Assembly: GCA_001314865.1 (NCBI GenBank)
Contig: LJZR01000003.1
Span: 140,463-204,462 of the forward strand
Reading direction: 5' to 3'
DNA: 64,000 nt
Source of the DNA: Phormidesmis priestleyi Ana
GTDB lineage: Bacteria; Cyanobacteriota; Cyanobacteriia; Phormidesmidales; Phormidesmidaceae
Under the pieces are notes generated by a model. The model had not been told where the DNA came from. It searched no databases and saw only the letters and a program-made list of their open reading frames with translations. A program made the translations under genes and the position numbers. Within the stretch, counting starts at the first letter, position 1; every line of letters starts with the position of its first letter. Below are positions 24,782-34,201 of the stretch, piece after piece.

Positions 24782-25456
24782 ATGGTCTCTACAGTTCCCG
24801 CTAAGCCTATTGCTGAGTTGTTCCGTGCGTTATCGGGGGGCGGCCTACCACCGGTCGTCGAGTCTTATGATCGCAATAAAACGATTTTTTTCCCAGGCGA
24901 TCCCGCCGAGCGTGTTTACTTTTTAACTAAGGGCGCGGTGAAGCTGTCGCGAGTGTACGAAGCCGGGGAAGAAATTACGGTGGCGCTGCTACGTGAAAAC
25001 AGCGTGTTTGGGGTGCTTTCGTTGCTCACGGGTGACAGATCCGACCGCTTTTACCATGCAGTGGCCTTTACGCCCGTTGAGCTAATGTCTTTGCAGGGCG
25101 ATCAGGTCTCTCAAGCGCTCCGAGAAAATCCTGAGCTATCGGCGCTGATGCTACGCGGCTTATCGTCGCGCATTTTGCAGACCGAGATGATGATTGAAAC
25201 GCTAGCTCATCGCGATATGGGTTCTCGGTTGGTGAGCTTTTTGCTGATTTTATGTCGGGACTTTGGCGTGCCAGGTAACAATGGCATCATGGTCGACCTT
25301 AAGCTTTCTCATCAGGCGATCGCCGAAGCCATCGGCTCAACTCGGGTAACGGTCACCCGTTTGCTGGGTGACCTGCGCGAAAAAGACATGATCTCTATTC
25401 ACAAAAAGAAAATCACAGTTCACGATCCGGTCACGCTCTCCCAGCAGTTTACCTAG
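24782..25456 (+). CDS. ntcA: Global nitrogen regulator NtcA
   Basis: 224 residues, family length. CRP/FNR type: cyclic-nucleotide-like beta barrel ([25 protein letters not shown]), dimer helix, and C-terminal helix-turn-helix [25 protein letters not shown], which is near-invariant in cyanobacterial NtcA. It senses 2-oxoglutarate and activates nitrogen-assimilation genes. A perfect NtcA box lies 142 bp upstream. The stop is inside a small inverted repeat (ACCTAG...CTAGGT). Confidence 0.97.
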   Translation: MVSTVPAKPIAELFRALSGGGLPPVVESYDRNKTIFFPGDPAERVYFLTKGAVKLSRVYEAGEEITVALLRENSVFGVLSLLTGDRSDRFYHAVAFTPVELMSLQGDQVSQALRENPELSALMLRGLSSRILQTEMMIETLAHRDMGSRLVSFLLILCRDFGVPGNNGIMVDLKLSHQAIAEAIGSTRVTVTRLLGDLREKDMISIHKKKITVHDPVTLSQQFT

Positions 25457-25526
25457 TTCTATACACTAGGTTGCTATACTCTGGAGCGGTAGGGCAGGTG
25501 GCCTGTCCGACGGCTTGCGGTGTTAA

Positions 25527-26978
25527 ATGACTGGATTCGTATTACTCTTCGCGGTAGCTTGCTTAGGCGGTGTGATTGCAACTGTGGGCGATCGCATTGG
25601 CATGAAGGTGGGCAAGTCTCGCTTGAGCCTGTTCAACCTGCGACCCCGGCAGACGGCAACGCTGGTGAGCGTAGCCACCGGGATGGTAGCTTCTTTTTCT
25701 ACCCTATTGCTGCTGATTGCCCTAGACGACCAGCTGCGCAAAGGCCTATTCCAACTCGATGACATTCAAAATGAGCTAGCCGCCGCCCAGCAGGATTTAG
25801 AATCGACACGTTCCGAAAGGGACGCTGTCGAAAACATTCTAGAAGAATCAACTCAGTTACAGAAAGCCGCCCAGTCGCGGCTATTAGAAATCAACGAGTC
25901 GTTGCAAACTGCCGTTGCCCGCGAAGAAGAAACCCTGAATCGCCTGTTGGACACCCAGTCGCAGCTAGAGAGCGTTTCCGAACAGGCCACTAGCTTACGC
26001 GACGAAATTAACGATCTCAGATCCGAGCGGGAGGCGCTCATTCAAGATCAGGCAAAAGTTCGAGCCCAAATTGCCCAGCGCGACGACGAAATTGTCGAGC
26101 GTGACCAGCAGCTATCAGCCCGTGATCGAGAAGTGGCCGAACGGAGTGCAGCACTCGCCACAGTGAATGCAGAACTAGCCGAGCGTGACAGAGAAATTGC
26201 GGAACGCGAAAGCCGCCTCACCGACCTCCAAACCCAGCAGGCCTTTCTTTCTGAAGAAATTAAAACCTTAGAGTCCGAATTCCAAGGCTTACGCTTAGGC
26301 AATGTCGCAATTGGTCGCAATCAACCACTGGCCCTTACTATCACCCGCACCGATTCCGAAGCCGCTGCTCAGCGCGCTGTTGAAGATGCCCTGCTAACCG
26401 CCAATGTCCGCGCCGCTCAGACCATACTCCCTGGCATAGAGACCGTTGACGCCCAAGTCATTCGGTACGACCCAGCCGTAGCACAGCAAATTGTTTCCGC
26501 CATTACCGATCGGCAGAACTATGCGATTGTGGTTTCCTCAGCAGCCAACTACATTGTGGGCGAGCCCTGTGCCAATGCAGCACTTACTCAAAACGGCGAA
26601 CCCTGCTTGCAGGTTAATATCAATGCTGTTGTCAACGAAGTGAAGTTCCAAACCGGAGATGTGCTGGCCTCGGCTCGGCTTGCAGAGGGTGTCAGCGTCA
26701 ATGCACTCATTGAACGGTTTGAACTGCTGCGAGCAACGGCTCAGTTTCAGGCTCAAAGACAAGGCATCATCAGCTATCAGCCCATCATTGCCAATGGCTT
26801 TTTAGACCCGGTGCTAGAGTTTCTAAATCAGGTACAACAGTACAATGAGCCCGTTGAAATTCAGCTAATCGCCAGCCAGCCCGTTTTAACCACAGGGCCT
26901 GTTTATCTTGACTTGGCCGCAGTTCAAAACGGTCAAATCCTGTTTCGTACGCGAGATAGTGACCAAGCAAGGAGATAG
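25527..26978 (+). CDS. DUF3084 family membrane coiled-coil protein
   Basis: 483 residues. An N-terminal membrane helix (FVLLFAVACLGGVIATVGD), the conserved KVGKSRLSLFNLRPRQTATLVSV segment (DUF3084), a second helix (~55-75), then a long coiled coil of ~200 residues rich in ERD/AERE heptads, and a globular end with a Cys pair (EPCANAALTQNGEPCLQVN). Function is unknown; the build suggests a scaffold across the membrane or in the periplasm. It follows ntcA by 70 bp but likely has its own promoter. Confidence 0.85.
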   Translation: MTGFVLLFAVACLGGVIATVGDRIGMKVGKSRLSLFNLRPRQTATLVSVATGMVASFSTLLLLIALDDQLRKGLFQLDDIQNELAAAQQDLESTRSERDAVENILEESTQLQKAAQSRLLEINESLQTAVAREEETLNRLLDTQSQLESVSEQATSLRDEINDLRSEREALIQDQAKVRAQIAQRDDEIVERDQQLSARDREVAERSAALATVNAELAERDREIAERESRLTDLQTQQAFLSEEIKTLESEFQGLRLGNVAIGRNQPLALTITRTDSEAAAQRAVEDALLTANVRAAQTILPGIETVDAQVIRYDPAVAQQIVSAITDRQNYAIVVSSAANYIVGEPCANAALTQNGEPCLQVNINAVVNEVKFQTGDVLASARLAEGVSVNALIERFELLRATAQFQAQRQGIISYQPIIANGFLDPVLEFLNQVQQYNEPVEIQLIASQPVLTTGPVYLDLAAVQNGQILFRTRDSDQARR

Positions 26979-27347
26979 CCGAACACTACTTCGTCAAACA
27001 CTACTCTTTACTCGCTGATTAACCTTACTGCTAACTAATTGCTAACTAACCGAAACCTATCTAAACATAACGTTGCGACTCGACAACAAATGAGGCCTTT
27101 GGCTGAGTGCTCACTCAACTCTATGTGACGAAAAACGCAAACACATCAAGAATTATCCAGCAAATCTGACAAAACCTTTCGGATAGTTACCACTTCTAGA
27201 AAAATTAAGTAAATCTATTATTTAGTGGATAGAATAAATCAACAGTTTTGCCGCCAGCCGATGATTGCTAAAAACAGCTTGCTGAAAACCGTACGGATGT
27301 GTGTGTAACTTGAAAACGCTTAGACCCCACGTTATCGGAGCTTCCCT
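26979..27347. other. Non-coding gap, 369 bp
   Basis: AT-rich, no gene seen. Short imperfect duplications after the DUF3084 stop (ACACTACT and GCTAACTAA repeated). Presumably holds the PadR-gene promoter. Confidence 0.5.
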
Positions 27348-27809
27348 ATGAAGTTTGAAGATATTTACCAGTTTTTCGAAGAGCCCCCTCCGATTTACCT
27401 CAATAAAGAACTAGCGGTTTGCTATGTGCTTTCGGTGTTGACTCGCCACGACTCTTACGGCACCGAACTCATTCATGCCATTGAGCAAGACTACGCCAAC
27501 TACCGCCTCTCAGACACGGTGCTATACAGCGCTCTGAAGTTTTTGGAGAACCAGGCAGCCATTATGGGCTACTGGAAAAAAGTAGAAGGCAGAGGCCGAC
27601 CTCGCAGAATGTACCGACTACGCCCCGACTGGCAAATGAAAGCCCGAGAGCTAGCCGACCTATGGCAACGCTATATGACGGGCCAACAAAAGGCGCAGCA
27701 GCGAAACATTGTTCAGCCAACGGCTCAAAATATTACTCAAGTTCCTCCAAACGGTACTATAAGCACGCAATCACAGCGCCTTCGGTCGTTGGGTAGAACC
27801 ACTGTATAG
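27348..27809 (+). CDS. PadR family transcriptional regulator
   Basis: 153 residues. The winged helix runs from residue ~20 to 110, with YVLSVLTRHDSYGTELIHAIE, the DTVLYSALKFLENQAAI recognition region and KVEGRGRPRRMYRL wing. This is a conserved cyanobacterial PadR branch; it is related to, but not clearly the same as, the clock-linked Pex protein. The last 40 residues are polar and unstructured. Target genes cannot be read from sequence. A strong terminator follows. Confidence 0.85.
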   Translation: MKFEDIYQFFEEPPPIYLNKELAVCYVLSVLTRHDSYGTELIHAIEQDYANYRLSDTVLYSALKFLENQAAIMGYWKKVEGRGRPRRMYRLRPDWQMKARELADLWQRYMTGQQKAQQRNIVQPTAQNITQVPPNGTISTQSQRLRSLGRTTV

Positions 27810-27833
27810 AAAGTGCAGTAAAAAAACTCGAAG

Positions 27834-27873
27834 AAAGCCGTCGGTAAACAATGCTGTTGCCTGCGGCTTTTTT
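27834..27873 (+). terminator. Rho-independent terminator
   Basis: AAAGCCG (27834-27840) pairs with CGGCTTT (27864-27870), extended by a GG/CC pair inside, then a T run. It ends the PadR gene. Confidence 0.85.
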
Positions 27874-27976
27874 CTGAGTTGCTACTTCGACGGTGTCATT
27901 TCAGTCAAGCGAGGGGCGATCTTGTCGGCTAAACTAACGTTGATGCACTTTGCTCATGTGATTACGGTAATACGCT

Positions 27977-28663
27977 TTGCTCTTTAACGATCTGGCTCGA
28001 TCCTCGACTTTACTGCTCACCAGTCTGATGGTGGTCGGACTGGTTTTTTTTATTCGGGCTTCTACCAAAGATAGAATCGAAGCTGTGCAGTTTGGCTCTA
28101 CACAAGCTGCCGATAACCTGCAGCAAGCTGTGCTGAAATATTTTTATAGCCGCGCTTATCAGCTGCCGACAGAGGCTGATGGGGCGACTCATAGCACCCT
28201 TCTCAATGGCTTGGAGAATATTTCTCAGACAGCGCCTGTGTCGAAAAAGAAGTCTAAAGAACCGATTGTGGTCAATGGAACAACGCTGGTAGGTATGGTG
28301 AGTCCTAGCGTTTTTTTGGCCGTGTTTTTATCAGTTTTGGCGGCTGTTGGCTTTACCTGCTTGTCTTTGGTGGTGGCTACGCTGTTTCCGAGTTGGGGTG
28401 GTTGGCTGCTAGCTCTAGTTGCTGCATCTCCCCTGGCAGGCGTTTTTTATTGGAAAAAATCCAACCGTCCAGAGACAGTTATTTTTAGAGTAGATGCCTT
28501 AGATATGCCGAGTGGTTCAGATGGGGTACAAACGCCCCCTAACACCCAAAAATGGTGCTCTAAACTGACGGTAAAAGGCCATCGAGATGAGCTAGCAGAC
28601 TTAGAGCGTGCGTTTGCTGAGCCAGATCTAAAAGAATGGGCCAACTTAGAGCGGGTCGCCTAG
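27977..28663 (+). CDS. CCB2/CCB4-like cofactor assembly protein
   Basis: 228 residues starting at a TTG, since a TAA lies three codons upstream in frame. Two membrane regions: STLLLTSLMVVGLVFFIRASTKDR at the start and a longer pair of helices around residues 105-150 with a GW turn. This pattern fits the 'cofactor assembly of complex C, subunit B' family (CCB2/CCB4), needed in chloroplasts to attach haem c(i) to cytochrome b6. It would act in the thylakoid or plasma membrane on the b6f complex. Confidence 0.78.
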   Translation: MLFNDLARSSTLLLTSLMVVGLVFFIRASTKDRIEAVQFGSTQAADNLQQAVLKYFYSRAYQLPTEADGATHSTLLNGLENISQTAPVSKKKSKEPIVVNGTTLVGMVSPSVFLAVFLSVLAAVGFTCLSLVVATLFPSWGGWLLALVAASPLAGVFYWKKSNRPETVIFRVDALDMPSGSDGVQTPPNTQKWCSKLTVKGHRDELADLERAFAEPDLKEWANLERVA

Positions 28664-28746
28664 TCGCTGGCCCAAAGACAAAACTTAAAGACAAAGAAAT
28701 AGGGAAGCGCTGATTTGACTCTGCCCTTCCCTATTTGTGATACTTT

Positions 28747-28803
28747 ATTCAGGCGTACTAAATTCAGGCGTACTAATCTGAATGCCTGTGCTGAATGCCT
28801 GTT
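28747..28803. repeat. Two adjacent short tandem repeats, partly inverted
   Basis: ATTCAGGCGTACTAA twice (28747-28776), then CTGAATGCCTGTG/T twice (28778-28803). CAGGC and GCCTG in the two arrays are complementary, so a hairpin is possible. A further direct repeat, CTCTTGATATCTTTT, occurs twice just downstream (about 28808 and 28850). Confidence 0.75.
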
Positions 28804-28959
28804 ATTTCTCTTGATATCTTTTAGTAACTGGATGTCTTTAGATACCTTCTCTTGATATCTTTTCCCATCTCCTCGTATCTTCCTCTTCTTGCGGTTCCTT
28901 CGTAGGAATAGCAGGCAGTTAAGAAATAGTAGGAAAGTAGGAAGTTAGCTGGTTGAAGG

Positions 28960-29271
28960 CTAGTTTGAAGCCACTAGGTCTTCCTCTTCCTCAGTCATTA
29001 GCAGACGAAGGCTAGGGAACAAAAAATGATTTTCTTCAACATACTGAGCGCCAAACAAGCCTTTTTCAGCCCAGAAGTAGCGATCAGTGGTATGCTCATT
29101 ACGCTTAACAAGCAATAGAGCCGGTGGGCAAATGCCCTGAGAATGAATATAATTGCGAGCCGCTGTGACCGGCTTCTCTTCTCCACTCTCAATACTGAAC
29201 TGCGGAACCGCTTCTAGAATGCGACGCCCCTCTAACCGACGACGACTCTTGCGCTTACGTCTTCGTGCCAA
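28960..29271 (-). CDS. DUF3155 family protein
   Basis: 103 residues. A very basic start (ARRRKRKSRRRLEGRR) leads into a well conserved core with PPALLLVKRNEHTTDRYFW and GLFGAQYVEENHFLFPSLR, the cyanobacterial DUF3155 family. Function unknown; the basic N-terminus suggests nucleic-acid or ribosome binding, which is inference. Confidence 0.85.
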   Translation of the reverse strand: MARRRKRKSRRRLEGRRILEAVPQFSIESGEEKPVTAARNYIHSQGICPPALLLVKRNEHTTDRYFWAEKGLFGAQYVEENHFLFPSLRLLMTEEEEDLVASN

Positions 29272-29684
29272 GTTTCCTACCTCTTTTACCGTTTAGCCAT
29301 TGCTCTGTGCTTCAAGATGTAGCGATCACTACAATCAAGCTCAGACCTTGCAAAATATAGCAGGTACAACTTAAAATTTCAAGCTGGTTTCGATGCCAGT
29401 TTTGAATGATACTGTTAATCTCTCAATCTACTGTGTTCATTCGCTTTCTAGTGTTTTTTTTAGGCGATCTCTATAGAATGAGTAGAAAATAAGCAGGTAT
29501 TGAGTCAAAAAACTTGTAGCAAACTTAACAATACGTTGCTGTTGATTTAATTCACTGGTCGAAAGGCTTTGTATAAGCCAGTTTTGTATAAGCCAGTTTT
29601 GTTAAAGCGTTTTAGCGGCAATTCTCCGGCTAAGTGATTCGATTGAAAGCCTGCCTGGATTAGGTTCATTTTGAAGGACTGCCT
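29272..29684. other. Divergent gap, 413 bp
   Basis: Between DUF3155 (minus) and the kinase gene (plus). It contains a 15-bp tandem pair, TTTGTATAAGCCAGT, at 29568-29597. No gene or clear operator seen. Confidence 0.55.
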
Positions 29685-31265
29685 ATGACTGTGATCGCCA
29701 GTCCCGAATTGGTGTCTCCTGAATTTCTCTCTTTGTGTAAGGCTCAATTGCGGCTTCTTACGCAGCAGCTAGCAGAGTCTACTGCTGCGCTCTATATTTC
29801 AGCGGTGACCGATGCGGAGGCAGAACAAACTAATTTTGTGCCAGTAGTGAGCTATCCAGAACCCCTAGAGAGGTGGATGGCTAACTTTGAGCGGGCGACA
29901 CCTTGGTCAGCTGCGGGTAATGCGCTGATGCTGCCAGCTACGGTAGAAGATCAAGTGGAATCGCGGTTAGAGGTGTCGGATGATGTTTTAGAGTGTGCTT
30001 CTGGCCAGATATTGGGGGAGGGTAAAGCCCCTGCTTGGGAGGAGCGTGCTGCCGATGAATTTTCTTTTCAATGGCCAGATGTGCTGAGTCCAGAGCAGCA
30101 GCTCGTGATGCCGATGGTCTATACAGATGTAGTGGTGGGGCTGCTCGTTGCTGTTCGTCCAGATCGGGCGTGGGCGAGTGAAGAACGCCAGTATGTTGAT
30201 CGGGTGGCACAGTCGTTAGCGGCTGGATGTGTGCTAGAGCGGCGCAATCAGTGGCTGCAAACCCAGCTGACTCATAAGCGAGGACTGCAAAGCAGGCAGT
30301 CAGAAATATTTCACAATTTGCTGCATCAGTTTCGTAACCCGCTAACGGCAGTTTCTACTTTTGGTCAATTGCTCGTCAAGCGTCTGGAGCCAGAAGATCC
30401 GAATCAGTCGGTTGCGAGGGGCATTGTGCGAGAAAACAAGCGGCTGCGTGAGCTGGTAACTCACTTTGATGAGGCAGTGGCGATTGGAGATGCTGACTTA
30501 GAGGCGCAATTTGTGCAGCTAGGCTCTGGAGTGCCCCGGCTCCCGGCGAGTCAGCCGCTGTTGTTGGCTGAGTCAGAATCTAGTGGGTTGGGCCGTTCTT
30601 TAACCCTGTCGGCTCAGTATTTGCCGGATATTGTAGAGCCTGTCTTGGCGGTGGCGAGCATTATGGCGACTGAAAGAGGCGTGCGGCTACATGTACGGGT
30701 GGCTTCAGATACGCCGCTGGTGTGGGGCGAAGAGGAAGCTCTAGGCGAAGTTGTGAGCAATTTGGTGGATAACGCTATCAAGTATTCATCTGGTGGTTCG
30801 TCTGGTGGCTCGTTTGGTGGTTCGTCTGGTGGCTCGTCTGGTGGTTCGTCTGGCGGAGCAATGGCTTTTGAACCCCAAGTGTGGGTGCAGTCAGGTGTTA
30901 GTAGGATGGGCGGTTCTGAGTTGCAATCAGGATGGGAACCAAGGTTGGAATCGTCAGAAGCGCGGCATTATCAAGGCATTGTTGTCGGTGATACCGGACC
31001 GGGTATCCCGGCTGCGGATTTGGCTAGGTTGTTTGAGCGTAACTATCGGGGCGTGCAGGCTGAGGGCGATATTCCTGGTACTGGGCTGGGGCTGGCGATC
31101 GCGCAGTCTTTGGTCCAGGAAATGCACGGGTTTATAGAAGTGGTTAGTCCGGCTTTGGGGACGCCCTGGATGCCGAGTAGTGTTTTCTCTGGTGCGGAGG
31201 ACCCCGAGAGGCTAGGAACCGTTTTTATTGTTTGGCTCCTAGAAGTCGATCGTGTTGCCACCTGA
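29685..31265 (+). CDS. GAF-domain sensor histidine kinase
   Basis: 526 residues, soluble. A GAF-like region (~15-190) is followed by the dimerisation helix with phospho-acceptor His in LLHQFRNPLTA (~res 214) and an ATPase domain with N-box LVDNAIKYSS (~357), G1 DTGPGIP (~435) and G2 GTGLGLAIA (~464). Right after the N-box lies a glycine/serine loop of about 22 residues encoded by 12-bp tandem repeats (30787-30858). The R-N-P version of the H-box is common in cyanobacterial kinases. No cognate response regulator is adjacent. Confidence 0.88.
   Translation: MTVIASPELVSPEFLSLCKAQLRLLTQQLAESTAALYISAVTDAEAEQTNFVPVVSYPEPLERWMANFERATPWSAAGNALMLPATVEDQVESRLEVSDDVLECASGQILGEGKAPAWEERAADEFSFQWPDVLSPEQQLVMPMVYTDVVVGLLVAVRPDRAWASEERQYVDRVAQSLAAGCVLERRNQWLQTQLTHKRGLQSRQSEIFHNLLHQFRNPLTAVSTFGQLLVKRLEPEDPNQSVARGIVRENKRLRELVTHFDEAVAIGDADLEAQFVQLGSGVPRLPASQPLLLAESESSGLGRSLTLSAQYLPDIVEPVLAVASIMATERGVRLHVRVASDTPLVWGEEEALGEVVSNLVDNAIKYSSGGSSGGSFGGSSGGSSGGSSGGAMAFEPQVWVQSGVSRMGGSELQSGWEPRLESSEARHYQGIVVGDTGPGIPAADLARLFERNYRGVQAEGDIPGTGLGLAIAQSLVQEMHGFIEVVSPALGTPWMPSSVFSGAEDPERLGTVFIVWLLEVDRVAT
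30787..30858 (+). repeat. 12-bp in-frame tandem repeat in the kinase gene
   Basis: About six copies of TCTGGTGGTTCG type, encoding SGGS units between the N-box and the G1 box. The frame is kept. Confidence 0.9.
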
Positions 31266-31313
31266 GATCTCAATGACTCAACCCTCTGATTCAACTGTCG
31301 AACAAGCCTTGCC

Positions 31314-32909
31314 CTAACCCTTCGGCTTATTGCCTGAAGCTCTGACTGAGGTGACTTTGCGGAGCACGTCGAACCAAAAGCTAGCGCCCATAGAAAGGGC
31401 TAACGCAGTGACGCCCCAGCCGATTAGCCGCTGAGGAATAAAGGGAATCGGCCAGTCGGCCTGTGCTCTTTGCTGTGCCGCTAGAACGTTTGGCGTTCTG
31501 CCGATGGGCAAGGGGTAATCTGCCAGCGTTTTTTCGACCGCGAGGCCTACGGATCGAAGATCACCTTCTATCTGCTCGGAGAGCTGATCAATAGACAAAT
31601 CCGTGGCTAGGGCCTCGGGGCTGCTGATGCCTCTGACTTCTAGCCGTTCAGCGGTTTGCACAATGCTGCTGCGAATGGCTTGGTCGGTACTGAGCCGCTG
31701 AAACATATAAAAAGTGTCGGCGTTGAGGGCAAAGGCGATCGCTAGCCCAATCAGTAGCCCAATACCCTTTGCATTGCGCCGGTAAACACCGCTGGCCCTT
31801 TCCATTCCGTGATTAAACCACTCCTCTATTTCGGCCTGAAATTGCTGAACTTCATCACCTGTGGCTTTTACCTTACGTTCGGCGCGCGAGCCTAGAGCCT
31901 TCAGAGACTCTTTTAAGCGAGGCGGAATGAGATCTTGCACCCTTTGCAGCGTTTCTTCAATGGCAACCCCGTCCCGCTGGGCGATGGCAATGAGTTCGGC
32001 GTAGGTTGTGCTGCTAGGGTCTAGCAGTGCTGTTAGATCAGTCAGTCCGGGCTGAATTCTACCCAATAGCGCCTTGTTTTTTTGAGCGTGGCCATCTATG
32101 CCGTTGCGCAGATACCGCAGACGCGTTGAAAATGATTGGCCCATCGCGGAGTTGGCGGAGATAGCACCATCAGCCGCCATTGACTCAAAGGTTGCTAGCT
32201 CAAGAGAGAGCTGCTGTAGCGCGGAGTCAAGCGGGATTCGCTGCGCGCTGAGGTCGGCTATGATTTGCGTTAGGCCACGGTTAAGGTAGGCCACTTCTGC
32301 GGTGAGTAAATCTTCGTTGCCCAGGCAGGCTCTGAGCTCATGCACACTGTTATACAGCGGACGATGGATTTCACTTTCAACAAATTCTTTGAAGCGCGAT
32401 CGCACTAGCAGTTGCTCAAAATCAGCTAGCTGAAGCCGTTCTATTAGGCTAGTTGCAAAGGTTTCAGCGGGAATATAAGAAGGCCCACTGGTTTTATCAC
32501 CAAAGACGTTTCGACTAAAGGTAAACGTACGATATACCGCGCCAATACCGTGCAAAATAGCCCTTAGCCCTTTGGCCAAAGGCCCTTGCGCTTCGTAGTT
32601 TAAATTTTCAATTAAGGGCGTGTCGTACAGCCGATCGGCTAGCGTTTTGGCCGCCTGGGCGTTGTATTTTTGATCAGCCTTTCTCTGTTTTCGCTCGGCC
32701 TTTCTACTTTCTAGAGCATCTGATTCGCTATCTGGTTTTCTAGTATCAATATCACCTGCCAAAAGCTGTTCAATAGAACGTTTAAGATGCTCTGCCCTCC
32801 ATTGAAACAGCGCGCTCAAAATTTCTTGAATTTCGCTGGCAACTAGGCTCAGCGTTAGATAGATAAAAATTAGCCCGACAGCAATTTCTAAAACAATCGG
32901 CAAACTCAT
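31314..32909 (-). CDS. Conserved membrane protein of unknown function
   Basis: From the ATG at 32909: helix 1 at residues ~3-25 (IVLEIAVGLIFIYLTLSLVASEI), a long soluble helical region, a second helix near the middle-end (IGLLIGLAIAFALNADTFYMF) and a last one close to the C-terminus (LIGWGVTALALSMGASFWFDVL). Similar proteins exist widely in bacteria without a known role. An upstream in-frame ATG (32990) is possible but the hydrophobic start at MSLPIVL looks right. A ~320-residue helical segment between the first two helices probably faces the cytoplasm. Confidence 0.75.
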   Translation of the reverse strand: MSLPIVLEIAVGLIFIYLTLSLVASEIQEILSALFQWRAEHLKRSIEQLLAGDIDTRKPDSESDALESRKAERKQRKADQKYNAQAAKTLADRLYDTPLIENLNYEAQGPLAKGLRAILHGIGAVYRTFTFSRNVFGDKTSGPSYIPAETFATSLIERLQLADFEQLLVRSRFKEFVESEIHRPLYNSVHELRACLGNEDLLTAEVAYLNRGLTQIIADLSAQRIPLDSALQQLSLELATFESMAADGAISANSAMGQSFSTRLRYLRNGIDGHAQKNKALLGRIQPGLTDLTALLDPSSTTYAELIAIAQRDGVAIEETLQRVQDLIPPRLKESLKALGSRAERKVKATGDEVQQFQAEIEEWFNHGMERASGVYRRNAKGIGLLIGLAIAFALNADTFYMFQRLSTDQAIRSSIVQTAERLEVRGISSPEALATDLSIDQLSEQIEGDLRSVGLAVEKTLADYPLPIGRTPNVLAAQQRAQADWPIPFIPQRLIGWGVTALALSMGASFWFDVLRKVTSVRASGNKPKG

Positions 32910-32993
32910 AGCAGCAAATCCGAACCGGACACTTAAGGGAGCGGCCATAGACGTTCTATGACGTGCTATACCGTACCACTTTTGCACCAATCA

Positions 32994-33094
32994 GCTGCGA
33001 ATCAACCGTGCGAATCAACCGTGAACGAGCTGTGAATGAGCCGTAACTGAGCTGTAATTTAGCCGTAATTTAGCCGTAACTTAACCGTAATTTA
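32994..33094. repeat. 11-bp degenerate tandem repeat x9 over the cyAbrB stop codon
   Basis: Nine copies of GCCGTAATTTA type (one copy is 13 bp). The array begins in the last codons of the minus-strand cyAbrB gene and continues ~90 bp beyond its stop (33083-33081). Each copy carries a stop triplet on the gene strand (TAA or TGA/TCA variants), in rotating frames. Confidence 0.9.
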
Positions 33095-33509
33095 GATCTG
33101 AGTCAGACTCTTCTGAGATATCCGCTTCGTTGCTATCGCTGTCAATTTGAGTGAGTCGAATGTGCTTGCGGCCTAAAGAAATTTCAAATTCATCCCCCGG
33201 TTTGAGGCCCATTTGTTTGGTGTAGGCCGAGCCGATCAGCAAATTGCCGTTAGACTGCACGGTAATGCGGTAGCTAGCGCTGCGTCCCCCCCGACCGCTG
33301 CCACTTTGAGGGCTGTCAATCTTAAAGCCCTGTGCTTCAACGAGCGCATTGAGGAACTTCATCATATTGACTCGGGTAACGCCCTTTCTGGTAACAGTGT
33401 AGTACCCGCAGGTTTTAGCCTTTTCTTCTCTGCTTAAATGTTCGAGTTCTTTGACTTTTTTAAGCAGCGTTTTACCCGTTAGGGCATCCGTGTTGGGATC
33501 GTTAACCAT
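33081..33509 (-). CDS. cyAbrB family transcriptional regulator
   Basis: 142 residues. LTGKTLLKKVKELEHLSREEKAKTCGYYT and RVNMMKFLNALVEAQGF mark the cyanobacterial AbrB family; the C-terminal AbrB-like domain (GNLLIGSAYTKQMGLKPGDEF...LGRKHIRL) binds DNA. The GRGGRSASYRI segment suggests the cyAbrB1 (CalA) branch more than cyAbrB2, but I am not certain. These regulators tune carbon/nitrogen metabolism and are often essential. The acidic C-terminus ends within an 11-bp tandem array. Confidence 0.85.
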   Translation of the reverse strand: MVNDPNTDALTGKTLLKKVKELEHLSREEKAKTCGYYTVTRKGVTRVNMMKFLNALVEAQGFKIDSPQSGSGRGGRSASYRITVQSNGNLLIGSAYTKQMGLKPGDEFEISLGRKHIRLTQIDSDSNEADISEESDSDLNYG

Positions 33510-34201
33510 TCACTCAATTCTCTAGACTGACAGCAAGAATAAATAACTAAAGTTAGGCAACCAATGACTGCTATGAAGTCATTGATTTAATGCTTACAAT
33601 CGGTAGCTGCTAGGGGAAGCTACCTTAATCAACGGATTCGTTGTACCCGATTGATTCATTGCAAATGATAATAATGCTCAGTACTCAAATGCTCAGTACT
33701 CACCTGCATTTGTCCTGTACCTATCAGGAGCCCTCCTCAAATTAACTCAGAAAATTTAGTAAAAGCTTGGAAGTCTAAGCCTTACTTTTGATAATTGCGG
33801 ATGCATCAGTCTTTAGGTACTACCATAAAAGCATACTTTCAAACTGTAGTAAACAGCCTTTTTAGAACTACTTTTTAAAAGTACTATCGCTATGAGAAAA
33901 AACACTTTGTTGACTGGTTTTTTAATCATAAATCATCTTTAGTTTGATACCACAACGGACTAAATTTTTGTGTGGAAAAGTTAGATGAGATATCCGAATG
34001 ATGGTGCATTTATCTGAACAAGAGTGTTGTGATATCTTCGATTCAGCTAACTTTTTTGGGAGTAGCTGAGGGCTAATGGTTTACTTTTGTGATGCTCGCA
34101 GAAGCGTGATTGATTGGGTCAGCAGCTATCTTGGAAGGAGGTGCTGGAGGGATTGCTGGGGGCCGACGTTTGTTTTGAAAATTCTTAGCTGGGGCTAGCA
34201 A
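33510..34201. other. Long divergent non-coding region, 692 bp
   Basis: Between cyAbrB (minus) and the Rrf2 regulator (plus). It holds a stem-loop GGTAGCT...AGCTACC (about 33602-33625) and a 15-bp tandem pair AATGCTCAGTACTCA (33673-33702). AT-rich, no open frame of note. Long enough to hide regulatory RNA, but I see no definite one. Confidence 0.55.
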
